A DNA stretch of 64,000 nucleotides. Origin: Paraburkholderia fungorum (GTDB lineage: Bacteria; Pseudomonadota; Gammaproteobacteria; Burkholderiales; Burkholderiaceae). Below are positions 7,776 to 16,278 of this stretch, piece by piece (the first letter of the stretch is position 1; the number at the start of each line of letters is the position of its first letter). A program made the position numbers and the translations under genes. The stretch is from NCBI RefSeq assembly GCF_003610895.1, contig NZ_MCAS01000022.1, forward strand, positions 1 through 64,000, written 5' to 3'. Under the pieces are notes generated by a model. It was not told the DNA's origin, searched no databases, and was given only the letters and a program-made list of their open reading frames with translations.

Positions 7776-9527
7776 TCAATCGAGCCGAAGCTTGGCCTCG
7801 GCATAGGCGTACATCGGACGCCACAGCAGGCGGTTAAACAAGGTCACAAAGAGGGACATCACGGCGATGCCGAGAATGATTTTCGGGAAGTCGCCCGCGG
7901 CGGTAGTTTGCGCAATGTATGCACCCAAACCGTGTGCGGCGAGTTTGGTATCGCCCCATTGCACGAACTCGGAGACGATACTCGCGTTCCACGCGCCACC
8001 GGATGCGGTAATCGCCCCCGTCACGTAGTACGGGAAGATACCGGGCAGCATCACCTTGCGCCACCACTGCCAGCCGCGGATGCCGAAGTTGGCGGCCGCC
8101 TCGCGGTAATCGTTCGGGTAGGAGCTCGCGCCCGCAATCACGTTGAACAGGATATACCACTGGGTGCCGAGCACGATCAGCGGCGACAGCCAGATGTCCG
8201 GGTTCAGGTGAAAGCGCACGATCACGATCACGAATACCGGAAACAGCAGGTTTGCCGGGAACGCCGCCAGAAACTGCGCAAGCGGCTGGATCTTCTCGGC
8301 AAGCGCCGGACGCAGCCCGATCAGCACGCCGAGCGGCACCCAGATCACCGACGAGATCGCGATCAGCAGCGCCACCCGCAGCAGCGTAATGAGGCCCAGC
8401 ACGAACACGTGCCCCACTTCGTCGAGCGTCACGCCGGTGCGCACATACGCCACGACGCTGTACACGACATACACGGTCAGAAGGATCACGAGGATCCCCC
8501 ACACGATGTCGCCCACGCGCGACGATTTCTGGCGCTGCGGAATCGCGAAGCGAACGCGGTCGAATGCCGGCAAACGCATCGGCACGCGCGCGGCGTTCGC
8601 GAAGACCCAGCCCATCGGCACCAGCAGGCGGTGGATCAGGCGGGTACGGCGGATCAGGTCGAGCAGCCACGACTCCGGGGCATTGCCGGAGCTGGTCGTT
8701 TCCATGCGGAACTTGTCGGCCCACGCCACGAGCGGGCGGAACAGGAACTGGTCGTAGGCCAGAATCACGACCGTCATCGCCAGAATCACCCAGCCGACCG
8801 CGTGAAGATTCTTGTCCGAGATCGCCTGCGCCAGATACGCGCCGATCCCCGGCAACGTGATCGTGTTGTTGCCCACCGTGATGGCTTCGGAAGCCACCAC
8901 GAAGAACCAGCCGCCCGACATCGACATCATCATGTTCCAGATGAGGCCGGGCATCGAGAACGGCACCTCGAGCTTCCAGAAGCGCTGCCATCCCGTCAGA
9001 TGAAAGCCCCGCGACACTTCATCCAGATCGCGCGGCACCGTGCGCAGCGACTGATAGAAGCTGAAGGTCATATTCCACGCCTGGCTCGTGAAGATCGCGA
9101 AGATCGCGGCGAGCTCCGCGCCGAGCACGCGCCCCGGGAACAGCGCGAGGAAGAACGTGACCGTAAACGAAATGTAGCCCAGCACCGGCACAGACTGCAG
9201 GATGTCGAGAATCGGCACGAGCACGAGACCCGCGCGGCGGCTCTTCGCGGCGAGCGTGCCATAAACCAGCGTGAAGACGAGCGAGGCCACCATTGCCGCC
9301 AGCATGCGCAGCGTCGTGCGCATGGCGTATTCAGGCAGGCTCGACGGGTCGAGCGAGATGACCTGGGTCTTCAGCGTCGACATCGGCGCTAGCGTCTGAT
9401 GAAAACCGATCGCGGCCATCGCGATCACGCAGATGATCAGCGGGAAGGCGACGAAATCCCAGCCGTTTGGCAATAATCGCCACGCCGAAGCGTTTGCGGT
9501 GCGTTTCAGGTCGAAACTGAAGTCCAT
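7776..9527 (-). CDS. Double-length ABC permease (two fused membrane domains)
   Basis: 583 aa, about twice the length of a normal importer permease. Each half has its own set of transmembrane segments and an ATPase-coupling EAA-type loop: one near DEVSRGFHLTGWQRFWKLEVP and one near DYREAAANFGIRGWQWWRKVMLP. The two halves should fold together as the whole membrane channel served by the ATPase downstream. The ATG overlaps by one base the stop of a possible short leader frame and is preceded by GAGGAG. Homologues are usually annotated as nitrate/sulfonate/bicarbonate permeases; the true substrate is unknown. Confidence 0.9.
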   Translation of the reverse strand: MDFSFDLKRTANASAWRLLPNGWDFVAFPLIICVIAMAAIGFHQTLAPMSTLKTQVISLDPSSLPEYAMRTTLRMLAAMVASLVFTLVYGTLAAKSRRAGLVLVPILDILQSVPVLGYISFTVTFFLALFPGRVLGAELAAIFAIFTSQAWNMTFSFYQSLRTVPRDLDEVSRGFHLTGWQRFWKLEVPFSMPGLIWNMMMSMSGGWFFVVASEAITVGNNTITLPGIGAYLAQAISDKNLHAVGWVILAMTVVILAYDQFLFRPLVAWADKFRMETTSSGNAPESWLLDLIRRTRLIHRLLVPMGWVFANAARVPMRLPAFDRVRFAIPQRQKSSRVGDIVWGILVILLTVYVVYSVVAYVRTGVTLDEVGHVFVLGLITLLRVALLIAISSVIWVPLGVLIGLRPALAEKIQPLAQFLAAFPANLLFPVFVIVIVRFHLNPDIWLSPLIVLGTQWYILFNVIAGASSYPNDYREAAANFGIRGWQWWRKVMLPGIFPYYVTGAITASGGAWNASIVSEFVQWGDTKLAAHGLGAYIAQTTAAGDFPKIILGIAVMSLFVTLFNRLLWRPMYAYAEAKLRLD

Positions 9528-9628
9528 CAGGCGGCCTCCTCGTTATTACAGGTGTTCGAATAGACAAAGGAGGCCGCGGCTTCGGCGCGGCAGTCTGAAG
9601 ATCGGTCCGGAAAGCGGAAATCAGGCAT
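9527..9628 (-). CDS. Possible 33-codon leader frame overlapping the permease start
   Basis: Short frame starting MPDFRFPDRSSDCR and ending ...NNEEAA with a TGA that shares one base with the permease ATG (TGATG). That geometry favours translational coupling. The permease Shine-Dalgarno GAGGAG lies inside its last codons. It has no strong ribosome site of its own, so it may be chance; conservation across relatives would decide. Confidence 0.3.
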   Translation of the reverse strand: MPDFRFPDRSSDCRAEAAASFVYSNTCNNEEAA

Positions 9629-9716
9629 GGCAAAACGCGTGTGCGCGGTAAATCGTTAGCGTTGGAGACACATAGACCGGTGCGGACGTGTCCTTGAGCG
9701 AGCCGCCCAGGACCAT
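9621..9716 (-). CDS. Possible 31-codon upstream leader frame
   Basis: Frame MVLGGSLKDTSAPVYVSP and on, with GC-rich third positions like the real genes here. Its stop overlaps the start of the next short frame by eight bases (ATGCCTGA). No clear ribosome site. Together the two frames make a stacked chain leading into the permease; speculative. Confidence 0.25.
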   Translation of the reverse strand: MVLGGSLKDTSAPVYVSPTLTIYRAHAFCHA

Positions 9717-10323
9717 ACCGCGAAGCCGGACTGCTTTGTCGCCGCGGGCGCCGCCCTAAGGCCGGCGGGCTTTCCTTGTTTTGGACGGCACGACACTACA
9801 CCATCCTATGTTTCAGGCACAACCTTTCGCGCCAAATACCAGCAAATAGCAGCGTACGCCCCGGCCACGGCCTTCAGACGGCCTTCAAGCTGCCTTCATC
9901 CAGCGTCGATCCGGCGAGGTGCAGCGCATTATCTCCCCTCGTGTGTCAGCCACTTTTCAGGCAATCGCGAGCGCGAGCTGGCCAGGTATTTCAAACACCC
10001 TGAAAACCCGCGTTGCCATTCAGAAAGCCGACACGCTGCCGTTAAGGACCTGATGAACGGGACGGACACACTTCGCATTCCCGCAATAACAGTGGCGTCA
10101 GGCCCCATGACGGTTAAAATCAAAAGACGCACGCTGTGTACGGTTATATCGGCCCCCTGCGCGGCACCCAGCGCGGCCCATACCGAGGCCGTATCGCCAG
10201 CCGCTTCCATGAGGGCATAACAGCTGGGCGGAAACAACCGGGCAAAAAACCGGACAAAACGGCGCCACCGCGCTGCCACGAATGAGCTAGTTGCATGCCA
10301 CAGCCAGACGGATCTGAGAGTCG
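9717..10323. other. Divergent intergenic region, 607 bp
   Basis: Between the ABC importer leader and the diguanylate cyclase. The portion near 9717-9780 is very GC-rich with several short complementary blocks on the minus strand (GCCCGCCGGC, GCGGCGCCCGCGGC), so the importer mRNA leader may be structured. I could not match it to a riboswitch core. No further gene is supported. Confidence 0.4.
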
Positions 10324-12015
10324 ATGAACAGGACAACCTTGCGCCAGGCAACCGGACCGATCAGCTTCGCGCTGATCGTGCTCGTTTGCTGGTTCGTGGC
10401 CGGCATGGTTGCGGACCGGATGGTACAGCAAGAGCTGGACGCGGCCTTGCGCACACAGCGGCAAATGTCCACGTCGATCGTCGATAACATGGCCGAGGTG
10501 ATCGCGAGCGATCTTTCGATGTCTCGGGCGATCCCCGCAACCATGGCCGAAATGGACGTGGTCCAGCACGCGCTGGTGCAATCGCAGAATTATGCCGCGA
10601 ACGGCGAAGCGACGGAACCCGCCTTGCGCGCCGCGTTGCTAAAAGACCCGCAGATGCTCACCGTGAGCAACTTCCTGCATGACGCACAAGGCTTTTCCGG
10701 GCTCGATCAGATCTGGCTCGTCAACACCAACGGCACCTGCGTCGCATCGAGCAACTCCGCCAATAATCCGCTCGCCGCGGAACGCTCCTTCGTCGGCGTC
10801 GACATGCGCACGCGCAGCTATCTGACGAATGCCCTGCTCGGTGCGTTTTCGGAAGCCTATGGCGTGGGCCGTTCGAGCGGCGAGCCTGGCATCTTCATCG
10901 CGGCGCCGGTCTACGCCGACGGCCTGCTGGTGGGGGCCGTGGTGGCCAAGGTGGGGATCGCGCGGCTGCGCCACTGGGTCGCCCATGCCGGCACCTTCGT
11001 CGCGGACGAACACGGCGTCATCATCATGGCGCACAACAGCGAACTCGAAGGCCATGCCCTGCCGAACTCGCGCGTCACGCAGATGAGCGCCGCCGAGCGC
11101 CGGACCATCTACCGCCGCGACATCCTCCCCGACGTCCGGATCCAGATCGACACTCAGGTGCGCGAGCAGGCGCCCTGGGTTCCCGCCGCCATCGCCAGCC
11201 AGTTGTTCGGCATGAGCGAGCAGCGCACGCCCGCGCTATACCAGGCACGCGGCGGCCTGAATTCGGGGCTGTCGGCCCATCTGGTCGATCCGCTCGCGGC
11301 CTGGCCCGAGCTGCTGCGCAATCACAAGCGCGATCATCTGCTGGTGTTTCTGACGCTGGCCGGCACCGTCGCGCTTGCGTGGGTGATCACCGTGTCGTAC
11401 GTGCGCGAGCGGCGCCACCATCGCGCCACCCGCGATCTTGCCGAACAACTGCAATCGGCCAACACCCTGCTCTCGGCCGAAGCGCGCCACGATGCGCTGA
11501 CCGGCGCACTGTCGCGGCGCTACTTCCTTGACCTGCTGCGTCACGAGATCGAACGCGCGCATGCGGGCAATGAGCCGTTGTGCATGGCGATTGCCGACCT
11601 CGACCACTTCAAGCAGATCAACGACCGCTTCGGCCACGCCGCCGGCGACCGCGCGCTCGAACATTTCGTCGACACCTGCCGGGCTGAATTACGCGGCACC
11701 GATGCAATCGGCCGGCTGGGCGGCGAAGAGTTCGGCTTGCTGCTGCCGGCCACGGATCTGGAGGGGGGGCGCGAAGTCGTCGAGCGCTTGCGCCTGCGTC
11801 TCAAGGCGGTTCCTTCGCCGAAACTGCCGGCTTCGGTGGGCCTGAGCGTGAGCATCGGCATCACCGAACTCTCCGCCGACGATCTGCCCGAGCGCATCAT
11901 GAGCCGCGCCGACATGGCGCTTTACGCAGCTAAGACGGGCGGGCGCGACCGCATCGAAGCGCTGCCGCCTGACGACACCGCGCCGCCCGCGCGGACGGTG
12001 GCCAACGCCTGGTGA
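10324..12015 (+). CDS. Membrane-anchored diguanylate cyclase with periplasmic sensor domain
   Basis: 563 aa. A first transmembrane segment (about 13-30), a large periplasmic Cache-like region (about 35-340), a second span (about 343-362: LLVFLTLAGTVALAWVITVSYV), a short coiled linker and a GGDEF domain. The catalytic motif GGEEF is at 466-470, so it should make cyclic di-GMP. An RxxD inhibitory site (RGTD) sits five residues before GGEEF, implying product feedback. FKQINDRFGHAAGD is the usual substrate-binding segment. No EAL domain. It stands alone, divergent from the ABC importer. Confidence 0.92.
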   Translation: MNRTTLRQATGPISFALIVLVCWFVAGMVADRMVQQELDAALRTQRQMSTSIVDNMAEVIASDLSMSRAIPATMAEMDVVQHALVQSQNYAANGEATEPALRAALLKDPQMLTVSNFLHDAQGFSGLDQIWLVNTNGTCVASSNSANNPLAAERSFVGVDMRTRSYLTNALLGAFSEAYGVGRSSGEPGIFIAAPVYADGLLVGAVVAKVGIARLRHWVAHAGTFVADEHGVIIMAHNSELEGHALPNSRVTQMSAAERRTIYRRDILPDVRIQIDTQVREQAPWVPAAIASQLFGMSEQRTPALYQARGGLNSGLSAHLVDPLAAWPELLRNHKRDHLLVFLTLAGTVALAWVITVSYVRERRHHRATRDLAEQLQSANTLLSAEARHDALTGALSRRYFLDLLRHEIERAHAGNEPLCMAIADLDHFKQINDRFGHAAGDRALEHFVDTCRAELRGTDAIGRLGGEEFGLLLPATDLEGGREVVERLRLRLKAVPSPKLPASVGLSVSIGITELSADDLPERIMSRADMALYAAKTGGRDRIEALPPDDTAPPARTVANAW

Positions 12016-12221
12016 AATTCGCTCATACCGGTTAGTCGCGTGCCGGTCCGCGCCGACATTCAATTGGCACTGCCTTGCCCGCCGTGCCTGTCGCGCCACC
12101 GGCGCCCGCTCAAGCGCGGCAACTGACGCAAAGCAAGTTGGCCCTCCGGCGTTCCGTAAGGAAGCAGGTATCATCAACCCTGACATTGAGGTTGCCGCTA
12201 CCGCTCTAACGGGAGATTCGC

Positions 12222-12488
12222 ATGAAGGGAAATTTGGTCATCGTCTGTCGCGATCAGGATGCTGACGCATTCGACCATTTGCTGGCCGAATATGGCGCGT
12301 TCCAGACACGCCTGTCGTCGACCGCGTGGTATCTGAAACTGGATGTCGCACCGGAATTGATTCAGGAAGAAATACTCACGCGTCTCGGCAAATACACCAC
12401 GCACTATATTTTTGAAGCCGAAACGGTCACGTGGAATACGGTGGATAGTGACGCGGCGAATGCGTTGAATACGCTGTTTTCAGACTAG
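12222..12488 (+). CDS. 88-aa orphan, possible Cas2/SinR-like ferredoxin fold
   Basis: Starts after a good GGGAGA ribosome site. The sequence alternates beta (NLVIVCRD), helix (DADAFDHLLAEYG), beta (AWYLKLDV), helix (IQEEILTRLGKYT), beta (HYIFEAETVTW) and helix, a beta-alpha-beta-beta-alpha-beta-like order. The phrase RLSSTAWYLKLD resembles the second strand of small Cas2-like SinR-family proteins. No cas gene or repeat array is near, so any link to CRISPR is not suggested. The catalytic Asp of Cas2 nucleases is not clearly present (RDQDAD is the nearest candidate). Function unknown. Confidence 0.6.
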   Translation: MKGNLVIVCRDQDADAFDHLLAEYGAFQTRLSSTAWYLKLDVAPELIQEEILTRLGKYTTHYIFEAETVTWNTVDSDAANALNTLFSD

Positions 12489-12573
12489 CTTCAGACTGAG
12501 GCAGCCATTGCCGGGCGCGCGTTCCGGCATGAAGTTAGAGGGCCAGGCACCTGCTGCCCCGGCCCCGCTCAAC

Positions 12574-13890
12574 CTACCAGACGCTTTCCGAGGCCGCCGT
12601 GACGCGCGGCACCACTTCGAACGGAAAGCTCATCAAGACCCGCAAGCCACGGCCTTCGTGGTTGCCGATCTCCCACTCCCCGCCCGCCCGCCGCACCAGA
12701 CGCTCGACGATTGCGAGCCCCAGCCCGCTATGACCGTTGCCGCCGCGTGCCGGGTCGAGCCGCACGAACGGGCGGCTGGCATTGATCAGGTCCTGCGCGG
12801 CGATGCCGCCGCCATTGTCGCTTACCGAAAGCGTGAAACCTTGCGCGGTTCGCGCCGTGGCGACCACGATCGGCGGCGCGCCGTAGGCATGTGCATTGTC
12901 CAGCAGGTTCGACAGAATCCGGTCGAGCGTCGCCGCAGGCAGCAGGAAACCCGGCCCAGCATTGAGCTCGGTGCGCACCGTGGGCGCACCGGCTGCGACC
13001 GCGCGATAACTGCGCACCACCCGGTCGCACTGCGCGTCTACTTCGACCGCTTCGCTGCGATCGGCGCCGTCGTGGGCGAACACCAGAAACTGCTCGACGA
13101 TATGCGTCATCGAATCGACGTCGCGCACAACGCCGTCACGCATCTTCACTTCTTCCATCATTTCAGCGCGCAGCCGCAAGCGTGCCAGCGGCGTTTTCAG
13201 ATCGTGCGCGACGCCGGCCAGCATGACCGCCCGGTCGTTTTCAGTGCGCGCCACTTCCTGAACCATCTGGTTGAAGCCGTGCGTCAACTGCCGCAACTCG
13301 CGCGGACCGCGCTCGGGGACCGGCGGCACCGGCAGGCCGCGGCCGAAGCGCGCCACCGCCTGGGCGAGCGAACGTAACGGCTGCTGCAGCGCCCATGCGG
13401 CAAAGAGCGCCGCCATCACCGCGAACGAGAAAATGATGGCGAGCCACAGCACCGTGCGATCGAGCGAGCGCGGCGGGCGCAAGGGTTGCACCGGCACGAC
13501 GATCCAACTGCGATCCGTGGTAGCGCGCACCCACAGCGTGGGTGGACGGCCAGGCTGGCCGATCCGCACCAGCGTGCCGGCCGGCATGCGATCGCGCACG
13601 TCTTCGATAAAGCGTTCAAGCGGCGCAGGCAGATTAGTGCTGTCCGGCGGCACGTCGGAGCTCGCCGGATCGACCAGCCGCACACGTGACGGCAAGGGCA
13701 GATCCGGCGTGCGGGCGACGTGCTGACGCACCGCGTCGACGAGGAAGGTGGCTTCCTCGACGGCATAGCGCGTTTGCAACTGGCTGCGCTCGAGCCGCAT
13801 CAGCGCGTACCACGCGAAATGCGACAGGAGCAGCACTGCAATAACTAGCAGCGCCAGGCGCCCGAAAAGCGAATCAATGGGCCGACGCAT
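12574..13890 (-). CDS. Sensor histidine kinase (EnvZ/CpxA class)
   Basis: 438 aa. First transmembrane span at about 10-30, periplasmic domain about 31-143, second span about 145-168, HAMP (QQPLRSLAQAVARFGRGL), then dimerisation H-box AGVAHDLKTPLARL with phospho-acceptor His229, N-box LSNLLDNAHAYG, G1 DNGGGI and G2 GNGHSGLGLAIV. The start codon overlaps the 3' end of the regulator gene by 17 bp; another ATG four codons upstream (13902) is possible. It should sense an envelope signal and phosphorylate the adjacent regulator. The divergent Spy-like gene and the shared box array point to envelope stress. Confidence 0.92.
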   Translation of the reverse strand: MRRPIDSLFGRLALLVIAVLLLSHFAWYALMRLERSQLQTRYAVEEATFLVDAVRQHVARTPDLPLPSRVRLVDPASSDVPPDSTNLPAPLERFIEDVRDRMPAGTLVRIGQPGRPPTLWVRATTDRSWIVVPVQPLRPPRSLDRTVLWLAIIFSFAVMAALFAAWALQQPLRSLAQAVARFGRGLPVPPVPERGPRELRQLTHGFNQMVQEVARTENDRAVMLAGVAHDLKTPLARLRLRAEMMEEVKMRDGVVRDVDSMTHIVEQFLVFAHDGADRSEAVEVDAQCDRVVRSYRAVAAGAPTVRTELNAGPGFLLPAATLDRILSNLLDNAHAYGAPPIVVATARTAQGFTLSVSDNGGGIAAQDLINASRPFVRLDPARGGNGHSGLGLAIVERLVRRAGGEWEIGNHEGRGLRVLMSFPFEVVPRVTAASESVW

Positions 13891-14599
13891 GCTGCTCGCC
13901 ATCCGGCACGAACACGTAGCCGCGCCCGCGCACCGTTTGAATGAAGCGCGGCGTGGACGGATCGGTTTCGAGAATGCGACGCAGACGCCACACCTGTACG
14001 TCGATGCCGCGGTCGGTGCCGTCGTACTCCGGGCCATGCAGCAATTCAAGCAGGCGCTCACGGGTGAGCGTGCGCATGGGGTGATTGACGAAAATCTTCA
14101 GAAGCGCGAATTCGCTGCCCGAGAGCGTGAGCGGCTTGTCTTCGAGATGCAGCGTGCGCGACTGGAAATCCAGCGTGAAGCGGCCGAAATTGAACGGCTC
14201 ACGCTGCTCCGGCGCCGCCGCCGACGGCAGCGTGCGGCGCCGCCGCAGCACCGCCTGCACGCGCGCCAACAGTTCGCGCGGATTGAACGGCTTGCCGAGA
14301 TAGTCGTCCGCGCCGAGCTCCAGCCCGACAATCCGGTCCACGTCGTCAGCACGTGCGGTGAGCATGATCACAGGGATGTCGTCGCCCGACGCGCGCAGCT
14401 TGCGCAGCGCGGTCAGCCCGTCTACGCCCGGCATCATCAGATCGAGCACGATCAGATCCGGACGCTCGCGTTCGAGCCTGCGCTCGAGCGTGCCCGCGTC
14501 GTGCAGCACCGAAACTTCGATGCCCTGACGGGCCAGATAGTCGCGCAGCAGATCGCGCAATTCGACGTCGTCGTCAACAACAAGTATTTGAGTAGCCAT
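13874..14599 (-). CDS. OmpR-family response regulator
   Basis: 241 aa. Receiver domain with DDD at 9-11, phospho-acceptor Asp53 in VLDLMMPGVDG and the conserved Lys in LGKPFNPREL; winged-helix DNA-binding domain (about 135-235) with RLLELLHGPEYDGTDRGIDVQVWRLRRI and RGRGYVFV. Overall it is closest by eye to OmpR (VDRIVGLELGADDYLGKPFNPRELLAR). First gene of the operon with the kinase, divergent from the Spy-like gene. The direct repeats between the two transcription units are the obvious binding sites and suggest autoregulation plus control of the periplasmic protein. Confidence 0.92.
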   Translation of the reverse strand: MATQILVVDDDVELRDLLRDYLARQGIEVSVLHDAGTLERRLERERPDLIVLDLMMPGVDGLTALRKLRASGDDIPVIMLTARADDVDRIVGLELGADDYLGKPFNPRELLARVQAVLRRRRTLPSAAAPEQREPFNFGRFTLDFQSRTLHLEDKPLTLSGSEFALLKIFVNHPMRTLTRERLLELLHGPEYDGTDRGIDVQVWRLRRILETDPSTPRFIQTVRGRGYVFVPDGEQHASAH

Positions 14600-14655
14600 G
14601 GGATGAAGTTTAACGCGCGGTAGGAGGGGTTTTCGATTTCAGACGGCCCGCAAGG

Positions 14656-14670
14656 GTTACCGGGTGTTAC
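14656..14670 (-). promoter_or_regulatory. CpxR-like box facing the two-component operon
   Basis: Plus strand reads GTTAC-CGGGT-GTTAC, that is GTAAC-N5-GTAAC on the minus strand: two half-sites exactly one helical turn apart, as OmpR/CpxR-type dimers bind. About 57 bp upstream of the regulator ATG. Confidence 0.6.
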
Positions 14671-14684
14671 CGTGAAAGGCGCAC

Positions 14685-14699
14685 GTAATGACCCGTAAT
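14685..14699 (+). promoter_or_regulatory. CpxR-like box facing the Spy-like gene
   Basis: GTAAT-GACCC-GTAAT, the same 5+5+5 layout as the box at 14656-14670 but on the opposite strand, starting 29 bp (about three turns) away. A further GTAAC half-site follows near 14715. E. coli CpxR sites read GTAAA-N5-GTAAA. Confidence 0.6.
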
Positions 14700-14819
14700 A
14701 GCCGCATCCGTTCGCGTAACACAGCGCCCGACTCGTTTCTCTACGCTGTGACTTACCGAATGCAGGCCGTCCTCTATCACCGGTTGCATCGTCGGCTATT
14801 CCATTACAAGGAGCTTTAC

Positions 14820-15347
14820 ATGTCCACCAAAAAGATGTCGCGCGTTCTCGCCGTCGCCGCTACCGCCCTTGCCATCGGCGCGGGTGCCGCCTATGCCGCA
14901 CAACCCGCCGGTCAAGGCGGCCCTGGTGGCTGGCATGGCCACTTCATGAAGGAACTGACGCAACTGCACGACCAGCTTAAGCTGAACGCGGATCAGGAAA
15001 AGCAATGGCAGGCCGCGCTCGACACAATGAAGCAGAACCATCAGGCCATGCGCGCCAACCATGAACAGATCAAGAACCAGATGAAGGCCGCGCAGCAGCA
15101 GCCGATCCTGGATCTGAACGCCATGGCTGCGGCGCACCAGCAGGTCGAGCAGAAAGACGCGCAACTGCGTCAGCAAACCACCGATGCGTGGCTCGCTTTC
15201 TATAACGGCTTGAACGACCAGCAGAAAACCACTGTCAGCACCGCGCTGAAGCAGCGTTTTGCGAAGATGGAAGCGCGTCACGAAAAGATGCAAGAGCGCT
15301 GGCAGCATCATAAGGGCGCGGCGTCGGCGCCCGCCGCGAATCAATAA
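14820..15347 (+). CDS. Spy/CpxP-family periplasmic protein
   Basis: 175 aa. Cleavable signal peptide (MSTKKMSRVLAVAATALAIG, cleavage near AYA-A). The mature part is almost all helical and rich in Gln, Lys, Ala and Met, with LTQLHDQLKLNADQEKQW matching the LTxxQ region of Spy/CpxP and a second similar unit near LNDQQKTTV. Family members are ATP-independent chaperones or feedback inhibitors of the Cpx kinase. AAGGAG seven bases before the ATG fixes the start. It is transcribed divergently from the two-component operon across the GTAAY boxes, so it is probably an output or feedback arm of that system. Confidence 0.85.
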   Translation: MSTKKMSRVLAVAATALAIGAGAAYAAQPAGQGGPGGWHGHFMKELTQLHDQLKLNADQEKQWQAALDTMKQNHQAMRANHEQIKNQMKAAQQQPILDLNAMAAAHQQVEQKDAQLRQQTTDAWLAFYNGLNDQQKTTVSTALKQRFAKMEARHEKMQERWQHHKGAASAPAANQ

Positions 15348-15363
15348 GCGGTATGACACGGGC

Positions 15364-15431
15364 GGAAGGCGGCTTGCGGGGCCGCCTTCCGAATGCAAAA
15401 ACGCCACGGAAAATCTTCCGTGGCGTTTTTG
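15364..15431 (+). terminator. Tandem hairpins ending in a rho-independent terminator
   Basis: First hairpin CGGAAGGCGG / CCGCCTTCCG (15364-15391); second AAAACGCCACGGAA / TTCCGTGGCGTTTT with AATC loop and T-run (15396-15431). The second is a strong terminator for the Spy-like gene. Confidence 0.85.
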
Positions 15432-15540
15432 TTTGCGCGCAGTCTGCGCTTCGGGCCGAGGTACTCGTTGCGCTCGCAACCAGCGTCCGCCCCCCGGGCT
15501 ATCGGCCGATGCTTGAGCGGCCCGTGACTGGCGCCTGGCC

Positions 15541-15570
15541 GTTGCTTGGCGGTTGCTTGGCGGTTGCTTA
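15541..15570. repeat. 11-bp tandem repeat at the 3' end of the pirin gene
   Basis: GTTGCTTGGCG repeated twice plus a partial third copy, just at and beyond the pirin stop codon. It may be simple slippage. Confidence 0.6.
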
Positions 15571-16278
15571 GCCGTTGAGCGGGCCGAGATCGAACAGCAG
15601 CACTTCGGCATTCTCGCCCTTCTCGAGCGTCACCATATCGGTCCCGCTGAGCTTGGCGGCGTCGCCCGCCTGGAGCGCTTCGCCATTCACGGTCAGCGCA
15701 CCGCGCGCCACGTGCACATAGGCCAGACGCCCTTTCGGCAACGCGTACGAAGCCTCTTGCGCGCCGTCGAGCAACGCCGCGTAGATCGAGGCATCCGCGT
15801 GAATCGTGACGGAACCGTCCCGGCCGTCGGGCGAGGCGATCACGCGCAGACGCCCGCGCTTGTCGGCATCGTCAAAGCGTTTTTCCTCGTAGCCGGGCTG
15901 GTCGCCGACGCGCTGCGGGATCACCCAGATCTGCAACAGGTGCGCCGGCTCGTCCTGCGATGCGTTGAACTCGCTGTGCATCACGCCCGTGCCGGCGCTC
16001 ATGCGCTGCACGTCACCCGGCCGGATAGTCGAGCCGTTGCCCATGCTGTCGCGGTGCGCGAGCGCGCCTTCGAGCACATAGGTGACGATTTCCATGTCGC
16101 GGTGGCCATGCGTGCCGAAACCCTGGCCGCCTGCGATACGGTCTTCGTTGATCACCCGCAGCGGGCCGAAATGCACGTGTTGCGGGTCGCGGTAATCGGC
16201 AAACGAGAAGCTGTGATACGAATCGAGCCAGCCGTGATTGGCGTGGCCGCGTTCGTCGGAACGGCGAATCTCGATCAT
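15568..16278 (-). CDS. Pirin-family cupin protein
   Basis: 236 aa. Pirins are bicupins; bacterial YhhW-type members have quercetinase activity in vitro and others act as redox or metabolic modulators. The N-terminal cupin carries the metal-ligand set HFGPLRVIN...GFGTHGHRDMEIVTYVLEG, then the conserved VQRMSAGTGVMHSEFN. The C-terminal half is a second, degenerate cupin. The start at MIEIRRSDERG follows GGGAGA. It stands alone, converging on the Spy-like gene's terminator. Confidence 0.9.
   Translation of the reverse strand: MIEIRRSDERGHANHGWLDSYHSFSFADYRDPQHVHFGPLRVINEDRIAGGQGFGTHGHRDMEIVTYVLEGALAHRDSMGNGSTIRPGDVQRMSAGTGVMHSEFNASQDEPAHLLQIWVIPQRVGDQPGYEEKRFDDADKRGRLRVIASPDGRDGSVTIHADASIYAALLDGAQEASYALPKGRLAYVHVARGALTVNGEALQAGDAAKLSGTDMVTLEKGENAEVLLFDLGPLNG

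Noticed and set aside
7908..9392. 494-codon open frame on the plus strand opposite the ABC permease
   Set aside because: Arg/His-rich translation with no domain, no ribosome site, and entirely antisense to a well-supported membrane protein; a product of GC-rich third positions.
9528..9780. Possible riboswitch (guanidine ykkC or yybP-ykoY) in the leader of the ABC permease
   Set aside because: The context would fit, but I could not find the conserved core sequences of either class; only generic GC-rich stems are visible.
12222..12488. True CRISPR Cas2
   Set aside because: No cas1, effector or repeat array, and no clear catalytic Asp; only a fold-level resemblance is claimed.
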